The position numbers and the translations under genes were made by a program. Below, one piece after another: positions 9,422 to 19,126 of a stretch of DNA of 64,000 nucleotides. How positions within the stretch are numbered: position 1 is the first letter of the stretch; each line of letters opens with the position of its first letter. This stretch comes from Geothermovivens sp964644845 (GTDB lineage Bacteria; Zhuqueibacterota; Zhuqueibacteria; Oleimicrobiales; Geothermoviventaceae). Where the stretch lies: assembly GCA_964644845.1 (NCBI GenBank), contig CAZXXS010000056.1:30268-94267 (forward strand). The letters run 5' to 3'. Below the pieces are notes generated by a model. The model searched no databases, was not told the origin of the DNA, and worked only from the letters and a program-made list of their open reading frames with translations.

Positions 9422-10876
9422 ATGAGGCTGATCTGTTTGTTTGCAGGACTGATGTTGCTGGCCGTTGTGGACGGCTACGCTCATCCCAGCGATCAGAAGT
9501 ACATTCCTGACCCTGATCCCGCCATTCAAAGGCGGATCGAAGCCTGGCGGGACCTGAAATTCGGCCTCCTGATGCACTGGGGACCTTACAGCCAGTGGGG
9601 TGTTGTGGAGTCCTGGTCGATTTGTTCGGAAGACGAACCGTGGTGCAAAAGGCCGTACGATGACTACGAGCGGTACAAGCGCGAGTACGAGCGTCTGAAA
9701 CTTACGTTCAACCCCGTCAAATTCAACCCCGAGAAATGGGCCAAAGCTGCCAGGGAAGCTGGGATGAGGTACGTGGTGTTCACGACCAAACATCACGACG
9801 GCTTTTGCATGTTCGACACGAAGTACACCGACTACAAGATTACGGCCCCGGATTGCCCGTTCAGCAAGGACCCACGAGCGGATGTGACGAGAGAGATTTT
9901 CAACGCTTTTCGAAAGCAAGGTTTTTGGATTGGGGCTTACTTTTCCAAACCAGATTGGCACTGCGACTATTACTGGTGGCGCCGTTTTGCTACACCCGAC
10001 CGCAACGTCAACTACGACATCAAAAAGTATCCGGAGAGGTGGGAGAAGTTTGTTCAGTACACGCACAATCAAATTCTGGAGCTGGTGAAGAACTACGGTC
10101 CGCTGGACATTCTGTGGCTGGACGGCGGTTGGGTTCGCCGACTTACGGACAAACAGATCCAGGCGGCCATCAACAGTCCCAACTACAAATTCACCCACAT
10201 CCAGAGCCAGGACATTCGAATTGAAGAGCTGGTTAGGAAAGCGCGCGAAGTGCAACCCAACCTGATTGTGGTAGACCGGGCTGTGGAAGGACCGTACCAG
10301 AACTACTTGACCCCCGAGAACCGCGTTCCAGAACAGATGTTGCCCTATCCCTGGGAATCGTGCATTGTGGCCGGAGGCGGGTGGTCGTGGCGCCCGAACG
10401 CCCAGTACAAATCCGCGCGCCAACTTGTCCACATGCTGGTGGACATTGTAGCCAAAGGGGGCAACCTGCTTTTGAACATCGCCCCGGGGCCAGACGGCAC
10501 GTGGGATGCGGCGGCCTACGATCGCCTTGCGAAAATCGGTGCCTGGATGCGGGTTAACAGCGAAGCCATCTACGGGTCACGTCCAGTGGCGCCGTATTTC
10601 GAGGGGAAAGTACGCCTCACCCGGGGCAAGGACGGGTCGGTTTACCTGATCTACCTTGGTGACGAGGACGAGCACACGCCCCCTGCCGAAATTGCGGTTT
10701 CCCGCTATCAACCGCCAGAGGGAGCTGTCGCCAGGTTTGTAGGCGTGGATTCCAGGCTCACATGGCGCGGGGTTGGTAGTCGGGGCGTGGTTGTGGAAAT
10801 CCCCGAATCCATTCGCGACAATCCCCCGTGCGACTACGCCTGGACGGTGAAATTCACACCGGGAGCGACGGAGTAA
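9422..10876 (+). CDS. Secreted alpha-L-fucosidase, GH29
   Basis: Removes terminal L-fucose from glycans by a retaining mechanism. Start ATG 9422 is chosen because GGAGG lies at 9411-9415 and the resulting N-terminus is a clean signal peptide (MRLICLFAGLMLLAVVDGYA); the frame is open further upstream without content. The 484 residues show GH29 landmarks in order: KFGLLMHWGPYSQWG, FNPVKFNPEKWAKAAREAG, YVVFTTKHHDGFCMFDTKYTDY, GFWIGAYFSKPDWH and the nucleophile region GPLDILWLDGGW (Asp of LWLDGG). Further on are ESCIVAGGGWSWR and LVDIVAKGGNLLLNIAPGPDG. Length is normal for the catalytic domain plus a small C-terminal sandwich. With the mannosidase of the convergent operon it suggests use of fucosylated, mannose-containing glycans. 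Confidence 0.93.
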   Translation: MRLICLFAGLMLLAVVDGYAHPSDQKYIPDPDPAIQRRIEAWRDLKFGLLMHWGPYSQWGVVESWSICSEDEPWCKRPYDDYERYKREYERLKLTFNPVKFNPEKWAKAAREAGMRYVVFTTKHHDGFCMFDTKYTDYKITAPDCPFSKDPRADVTREIFNAFRKQGFWIGAYFSKPDWHCDYYWWRRFATPDRNVNYDIKKYPERWEKFVQYTHNQILELVKNYGPLDILWLDGGWVRRLTDKQIQAAINSPNYKFTHIQSQDIRIEELVRKAREVQPNLIVVDRAVEGPYQNYLTPENRVPEQMLPYPWESCIVAGGGWSWRPNAQYKSARQLVHMLVDIVAKGGNLLLNIAPGPDGTWDAAAYDRLAKIGAWMRVNSEAIYGSRPVAPYFEGKVRLTRGKDGSVYLIYLGDEDEHTPPAEIAVSRYQPPEGAVARFVGVDSRLTWRGVGSRGVVVEIPESIRDNPPCDYAWTVKFTPGATE

Positions 10877-11169
10877 AGGAACCGAACTCCAGGCAGGATG
10901 GAATTGATTTTCGAAAGAGATGCGCCACTGGAAGGCCCCTTGAAAAGTATTGAAGCCCTGGGGCTTGCGGACCGCACCGGGGTTTGCACTGCAGATGAGT
11001 AGCGCCCTCAGCCGAATGCCAAGCCGCCGTCGCAGCAGATTTGCAGGGGGGACAGGGTCGGCAGGGTGAGATTGCGCTGACCGTACAGCTTACCCTGTGG
11101 CACTTCGGGGTAAATCCTCCTGTACAGTGGGCAAACTCGCGGCGCCGTTGAAATTCAAAGTGGACAATG

Positions 11170-12546
11170 TCAGCTGCGGGTTTGGCGCCTGTCCAGGGAA
11201 TCTGTTACCGCACGGTAAATCAGCAGCGCTACGAAAGCCGCCAGGCCAATGCCTGCGTACACGTACCAGATGACGTGCGCGTGGGCGTAAGCCGCTGGCA
11301 TGGGCCCGTGGCCGGCCAGAGCGGCGGCGTGTTGCGCTTGTTCCGCTGCTGAAAGTGTGTGAGGATCAGGGCAAAAGGCGTTCAACAAGTAGCCGGAGAT
11401 GGCAAAGCCAAAAAGCCAGGCGAAGAACGTGGTCAAGTGGGCGTAACCCATGTAGAGGCCGACCTCGTCTTTAGGGGCTTGTTTGGACGCGTACTCGTAG
11501 AAGCGAGGCGAAAGAAAACATTCGGCCAGGCCCTGAAGCGCGATGCCCAGGATCAGCGCCACCGTGACCGGGTGCAGGTGGACAAAGCCGAGATGCACGG
11601 GGTTTCCGAACAAGCGAGCGAAAAGCGGGCTCAGGCTAACGGTGAGGGCGGAAAAGGGGATGATGAGCAGTGCGATCGCGATTGAGCTTACCGGCCGAAG
11701 CTTGCGAACCAGGTGGGTGATTGGGACGACGAAAATAACGACCACAAGGGGATTGATGTTCGCTAACCACTCCGGTGCCGCATGCTCGCCGATGAGCCGC
11801 AGGGCGTACTTGGGCATGGTGGCGTACAATTGACCCTGGATTGTCCAAAAACCGGCCACGATGAGAATCAGGATCATAAAACGCACGTTCTGTACAACCC
11901 TTACCAGCCCACGCCATGCCTCTCGCAGACTCTTACCCATGCCGCTTGTGTCCACGTTGCGGTAGAGAATCACGATCACTGCAAGGGCCAACAGCGACAT
12001 CCCCGCTGAGTAAAAGTTGATGTACTTCAGTCCAAGCTCAGTGCGCAGCGGTTTGGCTACGGTTTTCCCAAAAAACGCGCCGATGTTCACCATTTGGTAG
12101 AAAAGGGAGTAGGCGCGTGCTCGGTTGATGTCATCAGAGGTTTTGGCCACGGTACCGGAAATGATCGGCTTCACGAATGAACCGCCGAGCATGATGATGA
12201 AGAGCGAAAGCAGAGCTGTTACTTTGGTCTGGAAAGCGCCCAGGAGACCGTAGCCCGCAGCGAGCAACGCGAAGGCGATGATGAGCGCCCGGCGGAAGCC
12301 GAGTTTGTCGGCTAAGGCGCCTGTAAAGGTGGGGGCCAGGTAGAGTAACGAGGCAAACCAGGCGACGACCCAGCCAGTCTCGACGTCGGTGAAGCCGACC
12401 TCACGTGTCAGGTAGAGGGTGAGAGTGATGAACACGCCGTAGTAGGCAGCGCGCTCGAAGAGTTCGATGACGTTGGCTGTCCAGAATTCTCGGGGGAATC
12501 TCCAGGTGAGACCTGAGCTGCTGTTTGAGGACATGCGGTTACCCAC
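11170..12546 (-). CDS. MFS transporter, POT/PTR2-like
   Basis: An integral membrane carrier of about 458 residues with roughly 12 hydrophobic helices. The first helix carries ELFERAAYYG, which fits the proton-coupling ExxER...YY signature of the proton-dependent oligopeptide (POT) branch of the major facilitator superfamily. GALADKLGFRRALI is the usual loop 2-3 motif, and helix pairs such as LLSLFIIMLGGSFVKPIISG follow. Carriers of this branch move peptides, but relatives inside glycan loci may take sugars, so the substrate is open. The frame starts at GTG 12546; ATG 12534 (MSSNSSSG) is an equally good start, and no strong ribosome-binding site separates them. It is the last gene of the - strand group, 400 bp downstream of the mannosidase. 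Confidence 0.82.
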   Translation of the reverse strand: MGNRMSSNSSSGLTWRFPREFWTANVIELFERAAYYGVFITLTLYLTREVGFTDVETGWVVAWFASLLYLAPTFTGALADKLGFRRALIIAFALLAAGYGLLGAFQTKVTALLSLFIIMLGGSFVKPIISGTVAKTSDDINRARAYSLFYQMVNIGAFFGKTVAKPLRTELGLKYINFYSAGMSLLALAVIVILYRNVDTSGMGKSLREAWRGLVRVVQNVRFMILILIVAGFWTIQGQLYATMPKYALRLIGEHAAPEWLANINPLVVVIFVVPITHLVRKLRPVSSIAIALLIIPFSALTVSLSPLFARLFGNPVHLGFVHLHPVTVALILGIALQGLAECFLSPRFYEYASKQAPKDEVGLYMGYAHLTTFFAWLFGFAISGYLLNAFCPDPHTLSAAEQAQHAAALAGHGPMPAAYAHAHVIWYVYAGIGLAAFVALLIYRAVTDSLDRRQTRS

Positions 12547-12948
12547 GATTACGATTCACGACTGCCGTTGCCATTTGACCAAGTTCCAGCAAGCGTGTTT
12601 CCGTAGAGGCCCTGCAGCGTTCATCGGCGCCACCCCCGTTTTGTGGCGTCCGTCGATGCGGGTGCATCCTTGACCGCTGGGTTGTGGCGAGGACCTCGGG
12701 TTCTTCCACGTTTACCAACAAACTCGCGCCGCCGAAAGTGCGTTTGTTGCGGAACCGGACGCTCCACCGCGACCGAATTGCAACGGAACGTAGCGCACAG
12801 GTTGCGCAGGGCGCTTCTTCACTGTGCTGCTGGTAAGTGGATTGTAAGCCCTCGCCCAAAAACACGTAGCAAGGCACCTTGCGCGTTTCGTCAGACGTTC
12901 CCGATTCCACTCCGGCGCGGAGCGGGGTGTGACTGGACTTGAAAGCCG
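12547..12948. other. Gap between transporter and mannosidase genes
   Basis: About 400 bp without a recognisable gene. A long open frame on the - strand covers it but runs into the mannosidase gene out of frame and has shadow-like composition. A short motif TCGATGCGGGTGCA at 12653-12666 resembles two intergenic copies at 22782 and 23279. Confidence 0.45.
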
Positions 12949-15900
12949 CTAAGACCGGATCAACACTTTGAAAGTCCGGATCTCGTGAGGCCGGATCTGA
13001 AAGCGGAACCCGTTTGACTGTTTTTCCACCGAGCCGGGCGTGGAACGTTCGATCAGATCCACTTCTTGCACCTGACCGAGGGACCGATCCAGCACCACAG
13101 ACACCAGAGCAGAGCGGCCTTCGGTTTCCACAAAGCGGAGGATCCAGGCGTCGTTGTCCTCCGCACGTTTGATCACGTTCAGGATCACATTGTCCGGTGA
13201 AACTTGCACAAAGGCGTGTTCCCTCGGCAGTCTTCCTTTGTGGGAGGCCGCGCGGAAAGCGACAAGGTGCTGATTGTACTCGATGCCCCGCCGCATTGTC
13301 TTTGCTACCCGCCAATCGCCCTGGTGAGGGTAGACAGCGTACGCAAATGTCTGGTAGCCTCGGTCGGCCATTGGGTCAGGCTCGGTTGGCGAGCGCAGCA
13401 GGGACAGGCGCATCACGTTTCCTTTGATGTCCCAGCCGTACTTGCTGTCGTTCAGAATGCTCACGCCGTAGCCTTCAGAGGACAGATCAGCCCACCGGTG
13501 GCCCGGTACCTCAAATCGGGCCTTCTCCCAGGAAGACGAAAAGCCTGTGGAGCGCTGGATCGTTCCGTACGGGATTTCGAACGTCGCACTGTCCGCACGG
13601 ACCGTCACCGGAAACGCGACTTTCAACATTTTGTGCTCTTCCCACCATTCTACGCGGTTGCGCACCTCCAGGTAGGGCAGATCTGCGTACACCGACACGT
13701 ACTGGTCGAAGAACGAGGAGGGAAAATTCTCGGCGGGCCATTTGCTGTTTTTCTGCTCGCCGAGAAACTGGTGCCGCACGTGAATTGTGGCACGAACGGG
13801 TCCAGCCTCCACCAGCTCCACAACTGTGGCGCTGTCCAGGTCAATGGGTTCACCTTCGAAGCGCAAGTTCCAGGCGTCGACTGCCTTGTTTCGCAGGAGC
13901 TGCAGCAGGTTTCCGCGGGGTTCGGCCAAAACTTCCCGCCCGGTCGGCCGGTGGACGAGTCGGGTGAGCAAGCCTGTGTGCGGATCGAGTTCGGCTTCGA
14001 CGAACGTGTTCGCCAGGTGGGTACGGTCCGCTTCGAGCGCCGTCTTGGCCGGGCTGAAACGCCGTTGAACCAGTCGGTACACTTTGTAGCCGAAAGGTGG
14101 TACGTCGTGAGCGATGAACAGCAAGGTAGCACCGGTTGGACTGTTGTCGACGATTTGGGTTGGCACTGGGGTCCCGTCGGGGGCGAGAACGGACCAGGCT
14201 CGATCTTTTTCCAGCCGGCCGAGTGGGACGGCCACGCGATCTGTACGTTCCCAGCTCAGTGGATTGAAAACAACCAGAGCTTCACCGGAGCCACGGGTGT
14301 CGATCTGACGAGCCAGCCGACGCAGGGATGTGTTGAGGATGTCCCGAGCAAGAGTTTTCGCCTGTTGGTAGTCGATTTCGGTGTCGTGGTAGACCGGGTT
14401 GATGGAGGATCCCGGAAGAATGTCGTGGAACTGGTTGAAAAGAAGCGTGTGCCAGATGACGTCGAAATCCCGCTTAGGGTAAGGCTCGCCGTAGAGCGAT
14501 GCGAAGGCAGCCGCTTTCTCCGCCGTCAGGGTGAGGCCTTCGATTTCGCGGTTGTGCTTCTTCGTTCTTGCCTGGGAAGTGTAAGTGCCGCGATGGTACT
14601 CAAGGTAGAGCTCCGTTTGCCAGGACGGTAGCTTTGCCTTTTCAGAATCGGTGATCGAGTCAAAGAAAGCCTTTGAAGTCGTCAGTTTTACGTCCAGAAA
14701 CGCTGGCGAATTGATCTCCTGCTTGGCTCTCCGAAGCATTCGGATTGTCGGACCGCCGCCGTGGTCGCCCACACCGTAGAGAACAAGCACCTTACCGAAG
14801 CCGAGCTGCTGCTCTTCGTGGTGGCTGAAATTGATCAGGTCGGAGGGGTTCAAGTCGTGGCCGTAGCCGCTTTCTGGGATGTAGCTCATCACGCGGCTTC
14901 CATCTGGCGCCACCCACCAGAAAAACCGGTAGGGAAATTTGTTGGTGTCGTTCCAATTCAGCTTGTGCGTGACGAAACCTTCGAAACCGCTACGCGCCAG
15001 GATTTGAGGCAGATTCCAGTTGTAGCCGAAGGAATCTGGGATCCAGCAAACTTTCACATCCACTCCGAATTTCTTCAAGAAGTAGCGCTTGCCGTAAAGC
15101 ACCTGACGGACGAACGACTCGCCAGACGGCAAATTGCAATCCGGTTCCACCCACATCCCGCCAGCTACTTCCCAGCGACCTTCTTTCACCTTCTGACGGA
15201 TTTGCTCGAAAAGGTCGGGGTAGTAGGTCTCCATCCAGCGGTATGCCGCTGCTTGTGTCATCGTGTAGTGAAAATCTGGAAAAAGCTTCATGATTTTGAG
15301 CACGGATCGACTGGTGTTGCGAACCACCTGGACCGTTTCGCGCCACGTCCACAGCCAGGCGAGGTCGATGTGGGCGTACCCCGCGGCGTAGATGTGGTAC
15401 TTTGCCCGAAGCTGGTCCCCGAGCGGGCGGAGGACGTCCATTTGGCGGTTCAATTCGTCGATGAAAGCGTCCTCGTCGCCTCTCTGAAAGGCCTTGCTGC
15501 GGACCGCACGGGCCGCCACGGAGTCCACCTGAGCGTACCAGTAGTCGGGATTGTCGGTAAAAACCTGGGCCAGTCGTTTTGCGAGGAGCAAACGAAGTAC
15601 GCTGCTCTGAAGCTTCTTCTGGAACGCTTCCATTCCGCTGATGTGCATCTGCGCGTCGTAAAGTTTGCCGTACCCGGGATGGTTGATGCCGCGGATGGCG
15701 ATGACAAAGCGTTGGCCTGGCTGGACATTCCTGGCGATGACAAAATGGCCTTTGTCCCACTCGAAGCTACCCAGGTATTTGCCGTTGACGTAGACCTCTC
15801 CGCCGTTGTCGATGTTCAGGTCGAGCGTCAGGTCGCGGCCAGCAAGTGAAAAACCGCCGATCTTCTCGGGAACAACGAAGGTGGTTCGGAACCAGACGTT

Positions 15901-16134
15901 CGTCTCCGGAAGGTCCCAGGTGTAACCAATGAAGGCTACGTCCCAATCGGAATCGTCCAGATTGGGGTCTTCGCCTCCGGGCTCGCCGCCGATTTTGACC
16001 TTGAACTGGCCGATCCCGCCGTAGGCGAGCAAGTTGAGAATTTGCATGTCGGTCATCTGGGTGTCTCGGGCGCCGGCGGGCTTTACGGTGCCCACGAGGA
16101 CTGCCAGCGCGAGAAGGAGGGAATAACGGCGCAT
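12949..16134 (-). CDS. Secreted alpha-mannosidase, GH38
   Basis: Hydrolyses alpha-linked mannose, zinc-dependent and retaining in this family. Start ATG 16134 is chosen over a TTG two codons earlier because AGAGGAG precedes it by about 6 nt and gives a signal peptide (MRRYSLLLALAVLVGTVKPAGA). Residues ~35-175 form a galactose-binding-like beta-sandwich (DLTLDLNIDNGGEVYVNGKY). The GH38 catalytic part begins with YAAGYAHIDLAWLWTWRET, where the HxDxAW metal ligands are visible. It continues with MTQAAAYRWMETYYPDLFE, GMWVEPDCNLPSGESFVRQ, WIPDSFGYNWNLPQIL (nucleophile Asp in PDSFG) and LLFNQFHDILPGSSI. The C-terminal ~450 residues are the usual beta-domains. About 1061 residues, normal for large bacterial members. 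It lies 94 bp downstream of the phosphoesterase gene, probably co-transcribed. Confidence 0.93.
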   Translation of the reverse strand: MRRYSLLLALAVLVGTVKPAGARDTQMTDMQILNLLAYGGIGQFKVKIGGEPGGEDPNLDDSDWDVAFIGYTWDLPETNVWFRTTFVVPEKIGGFSLAGRDLTLDLNIDNGGEVYVNGKYLGSFEWDKGHFVIARNVQPGQRFVIAIRGINHPGYGKLYDAQMHISGMEAFQKKLQSSVLRLLLAKRLAQVFTDNPDYWYAQVDSVAARAVRSKAFQRGDEDAFIDELNRQMDVLRPLGDQLRAKYHIYAAGYAHIDLAWLWTWRETVQVVRNTSRSVLKIMKLFPDFHYTMTQAAAYRWMETYYPDLFEQIRQKVKEGRWEVAGGMWVEPDCNLPSGESFVRQVLYGKRYFLKKFGVDVKVCWIPDSFGYNWNLPQILARSGFEGFVTHKLNWNDTNKFPYRFFWWVAPDGSRVMSYIPESGYGHDLNPSDLINFSHHEEQQLGFGKVLVLYGVGDHGGGPTIRMLRRAKQEINSPAFLDVKLTTSKAFFDSITDSEKAKLPSWQTELYLEYHRGTYTSQARTKKHNREIEGLTLTAEKAAAFASLYGEPYPKRDFDVIWHTLLFNQFHDILPGSSINPVYHDTEIDYQQAKTLARDILNTSLRRLARQIDTRGSGEALVVFNPLSWERTDRVAVPLGRLEKDRAWSVLAPDGTPVPTQIVDNSPTGATLLFIAHDVPPFGYKVYRLVQRRFSPAKTALEADRTHLANTFVEAELDPHTGLLTRLVHRPTGREVLAEPRGNLLQLLRNKAVDAWNLRFEGEPIDLDSATVVELVEAGPVRATIHVRHQFLGEQKNSKWPAENFPSSFFDQYVSVYADLPYLEVRNRVEWWEEHKMLKVAFPVTVRADSATFEIPYGTIQRSTGFSSSWEKARFEVPGHRWADLSSEGYGVSILNDSKYGWDIKGNVMRLSLLRSPTEPDPMADRGYQTFAYAVYPHQGDWRVAKTMRRGIEYNQHLVAFRAASHKGRLPREHAFVQVSPDNVILNVIKRAEDNDAWILRFVETEGRSALVSVVLDRSLGQVQEVDLIERSTPGSVEKQSNGFRFQIRPHEIRTFKVLIRS

Positions 16135-16228
16135 CGTCAACTCCTCTTTCAGTCAGATCTCGGTTCCAAGATTCGGAATCGTGTTTGCCGCTTTCACGAT
16201 TTGACAGCATGCAGGTTTTTCGGGACCA

Positions 16229-18292
16229 TCAGGGCGGCGAAAAGCGACCGGCCATTTTCACAGCCAGGACGTTGCCCTCTAAATCGGCTACCCAGAGCGT
16301 GTCGGCCTTTGCGACCGGGTTTGCAAAAATGAAATCGCTTCCGACTTGAGCGGTCGCGACGATGTGACCCGTTGCGCTGAGAACTTGAACGGCCCGACCG
16401 TGGAGATCAACTGAAGAGACGTACGGGCCTGTGTTTACTGGAGAAGCATCAAAGAAGGCGGTTGCAACCGAGCGGTCCCAGACCGGCTCGTTGTTCCGCA
16501 GTTGAAATGCCAGAAGGTGACCGTGCAGAGTCGCTGCTACAAGGAGAGAATCGCCTGTGACGGTTGGGGAGGCGTAGTGACACGCGCAAGGCCAGGTCCA
16601 GAGAATGCGACCGTCCTGAAGACTCGCTTTGTAGAGGCCCGGGGCTTCGGATCGCCGTGGAGCAGCACAGAAAAACACGAATCCGTCTGCGATGACGGGA
16701 CTTGCAGTTGCTGGCGCGCAGTAGGGGGAGCTGGTTGGACGGACCCGCCAGACGCTACGCCCGGTCGTTGCTGAAAGGGCGTGCAAGAAGCCGTCCCAGG
16801 AGCCAACCAGCAAAAGCGTGTCCGCAAGGACAGGCTGCATTTGAATCATTCCGAAAGGACCGGCACGCCAGAGCAAAGTACCCGTTTCGAGCTCCAATGC
16901 CAGTAGATTCCCCCGGGAGGTACCGATGTAAGCCGTGCGTGACGCCAAAGCGGGTGGCGCAAAGATCGGTTCGCGGGCGTCGAAGCGCCACACGGGGGTA
17001 CCGTCGTCGGTCCTGAATGCTTCGACGACACCCGAGAGGGTTGCGGTAACGATGATGGTCGCGTTCGCAGCGAGACCTTTGATCACCGAGCCCGACAGCC
17101 GTTGCTGCCACAGGAGGTGCCCCGTGGGCGGGTCGAGCGCGGTAAGCCGGCCGTCGCTGGTGGCAACAAACAGGCGATTCGCCGCGAGGGCAAGAGGAGC
17201 CTGAACCCGGGCATGGAGCGTCGTGCTCCAGAGCAAGGCCTTGCCGAACGTGAACGGAAAATCGCGCTGCCACAGGCTGTCGGCACCTCGGACAAGTCGA
17301 AGCGAAAGGGTGTGTTGCCCCTGGATTTGGATGGGCAGGCGCAGATCGGTGCTGTGAGTTGAAAGGAGCCCCCGCTGCCACCGGTCGTGATCCAGACGTA
17401 CCAAGATGCTGTCCGCCGCGGGCAGGTTACGAACGAGGAGACCAGTCTCAGTGACGACGAGCTGGGTTTGGTCGAGCGGGCTCGTTGTTTCCCCGGATGT
17501 CGGCGAGTGGAGGGCGATGGCAAAAGTACCGAGCAGGGAATCGCTGTCGGCCAACCTGGCCTCACAAACGAGGGAATCGCTGTGCACTCGAAAGAGCAGG
17601 AAACCCCGGGAACGCACAACAGCGGGTGCCATGACGAAAGGGAGACCGTTTAGCTGCCACCGGCGGTAACGGTGGCCGTGGCCGGCCGACAGCAAACGTA
17701 CGTTGTAGTTTCGAAGGACGTGCAGAAGACGATCTGTGTCACAGGTGAAATCCCGATCCGGGTAGAACACGGGGTGGTGCATGAAAAGGAGGCGGGGTGT
17801 GTCTCTCGGAACCGCTGCCAGCTGTTTTGCCAGCCAGCGCTGTTCGGCAGGTGAAAGATCGCCCCAGGCTTCCAGCGGCAAGGCCGTGTTGATGCCGATG
17901 AACTGGATGTTTTCGTGGACAAACGCGAGATGCGGCACACCTGGGAACCGCTTTGCAAGCTCTTGGGGGGTGTACGAGGACCAGCGGACGTCGTGATTTC
18001 CGAGCAAAACGTAGATGTTGAATCCGGAAGAGTCAAGCAGGCTCTTGCACAGTCGCAACTCCTCAGCCCGCGCCATTTCAGAAATGTCACCGGTAACGAG
18101 AACGAAGTCTGGCGGGGGGCTCAAGTTTCGCAGCGCTTTGAGCGTTGCTCTGAGGTCCGCTTGAGTTGCGGAACTCGACAGGTGAATGTCTGTGATCTGA
18201 GCGAATGTGAAGTCCGCGGCGACAGAAGCTTGTACATGCGGGAAAACACCGAGGAGGAAGGCGAAGAGCCACCTGCTCAGTTTGCGGAGCAT
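16229..18292 (-). CDS. Exported metallophosphoesterase fused to PQQ-type beta-propeller
   Basis: A two-domain exported protein. Start ATG 18292 gives a signal peptide (LRKLSRWLFAFLLGVFPHV...SVAA); a GTG at 18337 in the same frame would add 15 residues. The first ~270 residues are a calcineurin-like phosphoesterase with all metal-binding blocks: TDIHLSS, VTGDISE, LLGNHDVRW, LFMHHPVFY and SAGHGHRYRRW. From ~370 to the end come seven or eight blade repeats of the PQQ/pyrrolo-quinoline type: LTALDPPTGHLLWQQRL, VEAFRTDDGTPVWRF, LLALELETGTLLWRAG, LHALSATTGRSVWRV and so on. It may remove phosphate from phosphorylated glycans, such as mannose-6-phosphate, before the adjacent mannosidase acts; that role is inference from position. 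Confidence 0.85.
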   Translation of the reverse strand: MLRKLSRWLFAFLLGVFPHVQASVAADFTFAQITDIHLSSSATQADLRATLKALRNLSPPPDFVLVTGDISEMARAEELRLCKSLLDSSGFNIYVLLGNHDVRWSSYTPQELAKRFPGVPHLAFVHENIQFIGINTALPLEAWGDLSPAEQRWLAKQLAAVPRDTPRLLFMHHPVFYPDRDFTCDTDRLLHVLRNYNVRLLSAGHGHRYRRWQLNGLPFVMAPAVVRSRGFLLFRVHSDSLVCEARLADSDSLLGTFAIALHSPTSGETTSPLDQTQLVVTETGLLVRNLPAADSILVRLDHDRWQRGLLSTHSTDLRLPIQIQGQHTLSLRLVRGADSLWQRDFPFTFGKALLWSTTLHARVQAPLALAANRLFVATSDGRLTALDPPTGHLLWQQRLSGSVIKGLAANATIIVTATLSGVVEAFRTDDGTPVWRFDAREPIFAPPALASRTAYIGTSRGNLLALELETGTLLWRAGPFGMIQMQPVLADTLLLVGSWDGFLHALSATTGRSVWRVRPTSSPYCAPATASPVIADGFVFFCAAPRRSEAPGLYKASLQDGRILWTWPCACHYASPTVTGDSLLVAATLHGHLLAFQLRNNEPVWDRSVATAFFDASPVNTGPYVSSVDLHGRAVQVLSATGHIVATAQVGSDFIFANPVAKADTLWVADLEGNVLAVKMAGRFSPP

Positions 18293-19126
18293 GAATCCGA
18301 GTCGATGGGGACCAGCGTCAAGTAGGAGCGGAAGCACTGTTTACGACATCTCCAGGTCTTGTCCGTTGTGCCTCTGTGAGGACAGCGGGAGACTTACGTT
18401 GGCAACAAGGTAAAACTTCCCTGACAAGGAAGCAAGGCGAAACTTGTGCTGGGCTGCGCCCGAAAGTCGAGTTTTCGGTTTACGTTGGGGATTCGCTCGC
18501 TGGAACGGGCGCTTGCTTTACGTGAGCAAAGACAAAACCGGCGGGAAAACCAAAGGTTGAAGCTGAACGGGGTCGCCCGGAGGCGAAATCTCCGGGTCAC
18601 GGACAAGAGCTGCTTGCTAAGAAAGGCCTTAGGCGTGGGGTCAGCAGCTCGTCGTGAGGAGCGTGTAGAGGGTGGGGCCTGACCCGAGGCTCCGCACACG
18701 AGGGAGATCTCCCGGAGGATCCCGGGCAAATTGAAAAGGAACGGGGAAATGGCCGGGTGGTTTCAAAAAGTGAACGAATTCTTGCCTGTGTGCGTGCTGT
18801 TGACTACATTCAGAACGGCAGGGCCCCCATTCGAAGACATGAACAGCGACACAGAAGGGGGAAATCGGGATGGCTGTTCGGGGCGTTTGGATCAACGATC
18901 GAACGCGGCGAAGAGCCACTCGAGGGCGTGTTTTTGCTTCCAGAGCAGGTCGAAGGAACGGCCTGTGCCCCTCTTTTCCGGGAAAGAAGCCCGCGGAGAA
19001 TTTCTCCCGCAGGAAGCGGTGACTAACGGTAGTATCCACACAAGGAAGGCTTGTGTTCGCTTGCATCAGGGCCTTCTGCAGATGCGTCGGCTACGGAAGA
19101 GCGAAAAACGCGCGGAGTTCCCGAGG
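18293..19126. other. Divergent intergenic region between phosphoesterase and sigma-54 activator genes
   Basis: About 830 bp that should hold promoters for both flanking genes. The frame of the activator is open upstream to 18731, but translation before 19127 shows no domain and low-complexity shadow-like composition. A 7-bp hairpin, CCCGGAG with CTCCGGG, lies at about 18576-18596 without a T-run. No gene was recognised. Confidence 0.5.

Noticed and set aside
11008..11150. Minus-strand open stretch downstream of the transporter with plausible amino-acid composition, including PEVPQGKLYGQRNLTLP and ending CCDGGLAFG.
   Set aside because: It has no start codon before an upstream in-frame stop, is under 50 codons and matches no family I recognise. 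It could be a gene remnant but is not supportable as a gene.
12539..13315. 258-codon open frame on the - strand.
   Set aside because: It overlaps the 3' part of the mannosidase gene in another frame, is Arg/Ser/Pro/Cys-rich as shadow frames are, and has no domain.
18731..19126. Upstream extension of the sigma-54 activator frame (132 codons).
   Set aside because: The receiver domain begins right after ATG 19127; the extension has no fold signature and shadow-like composition.
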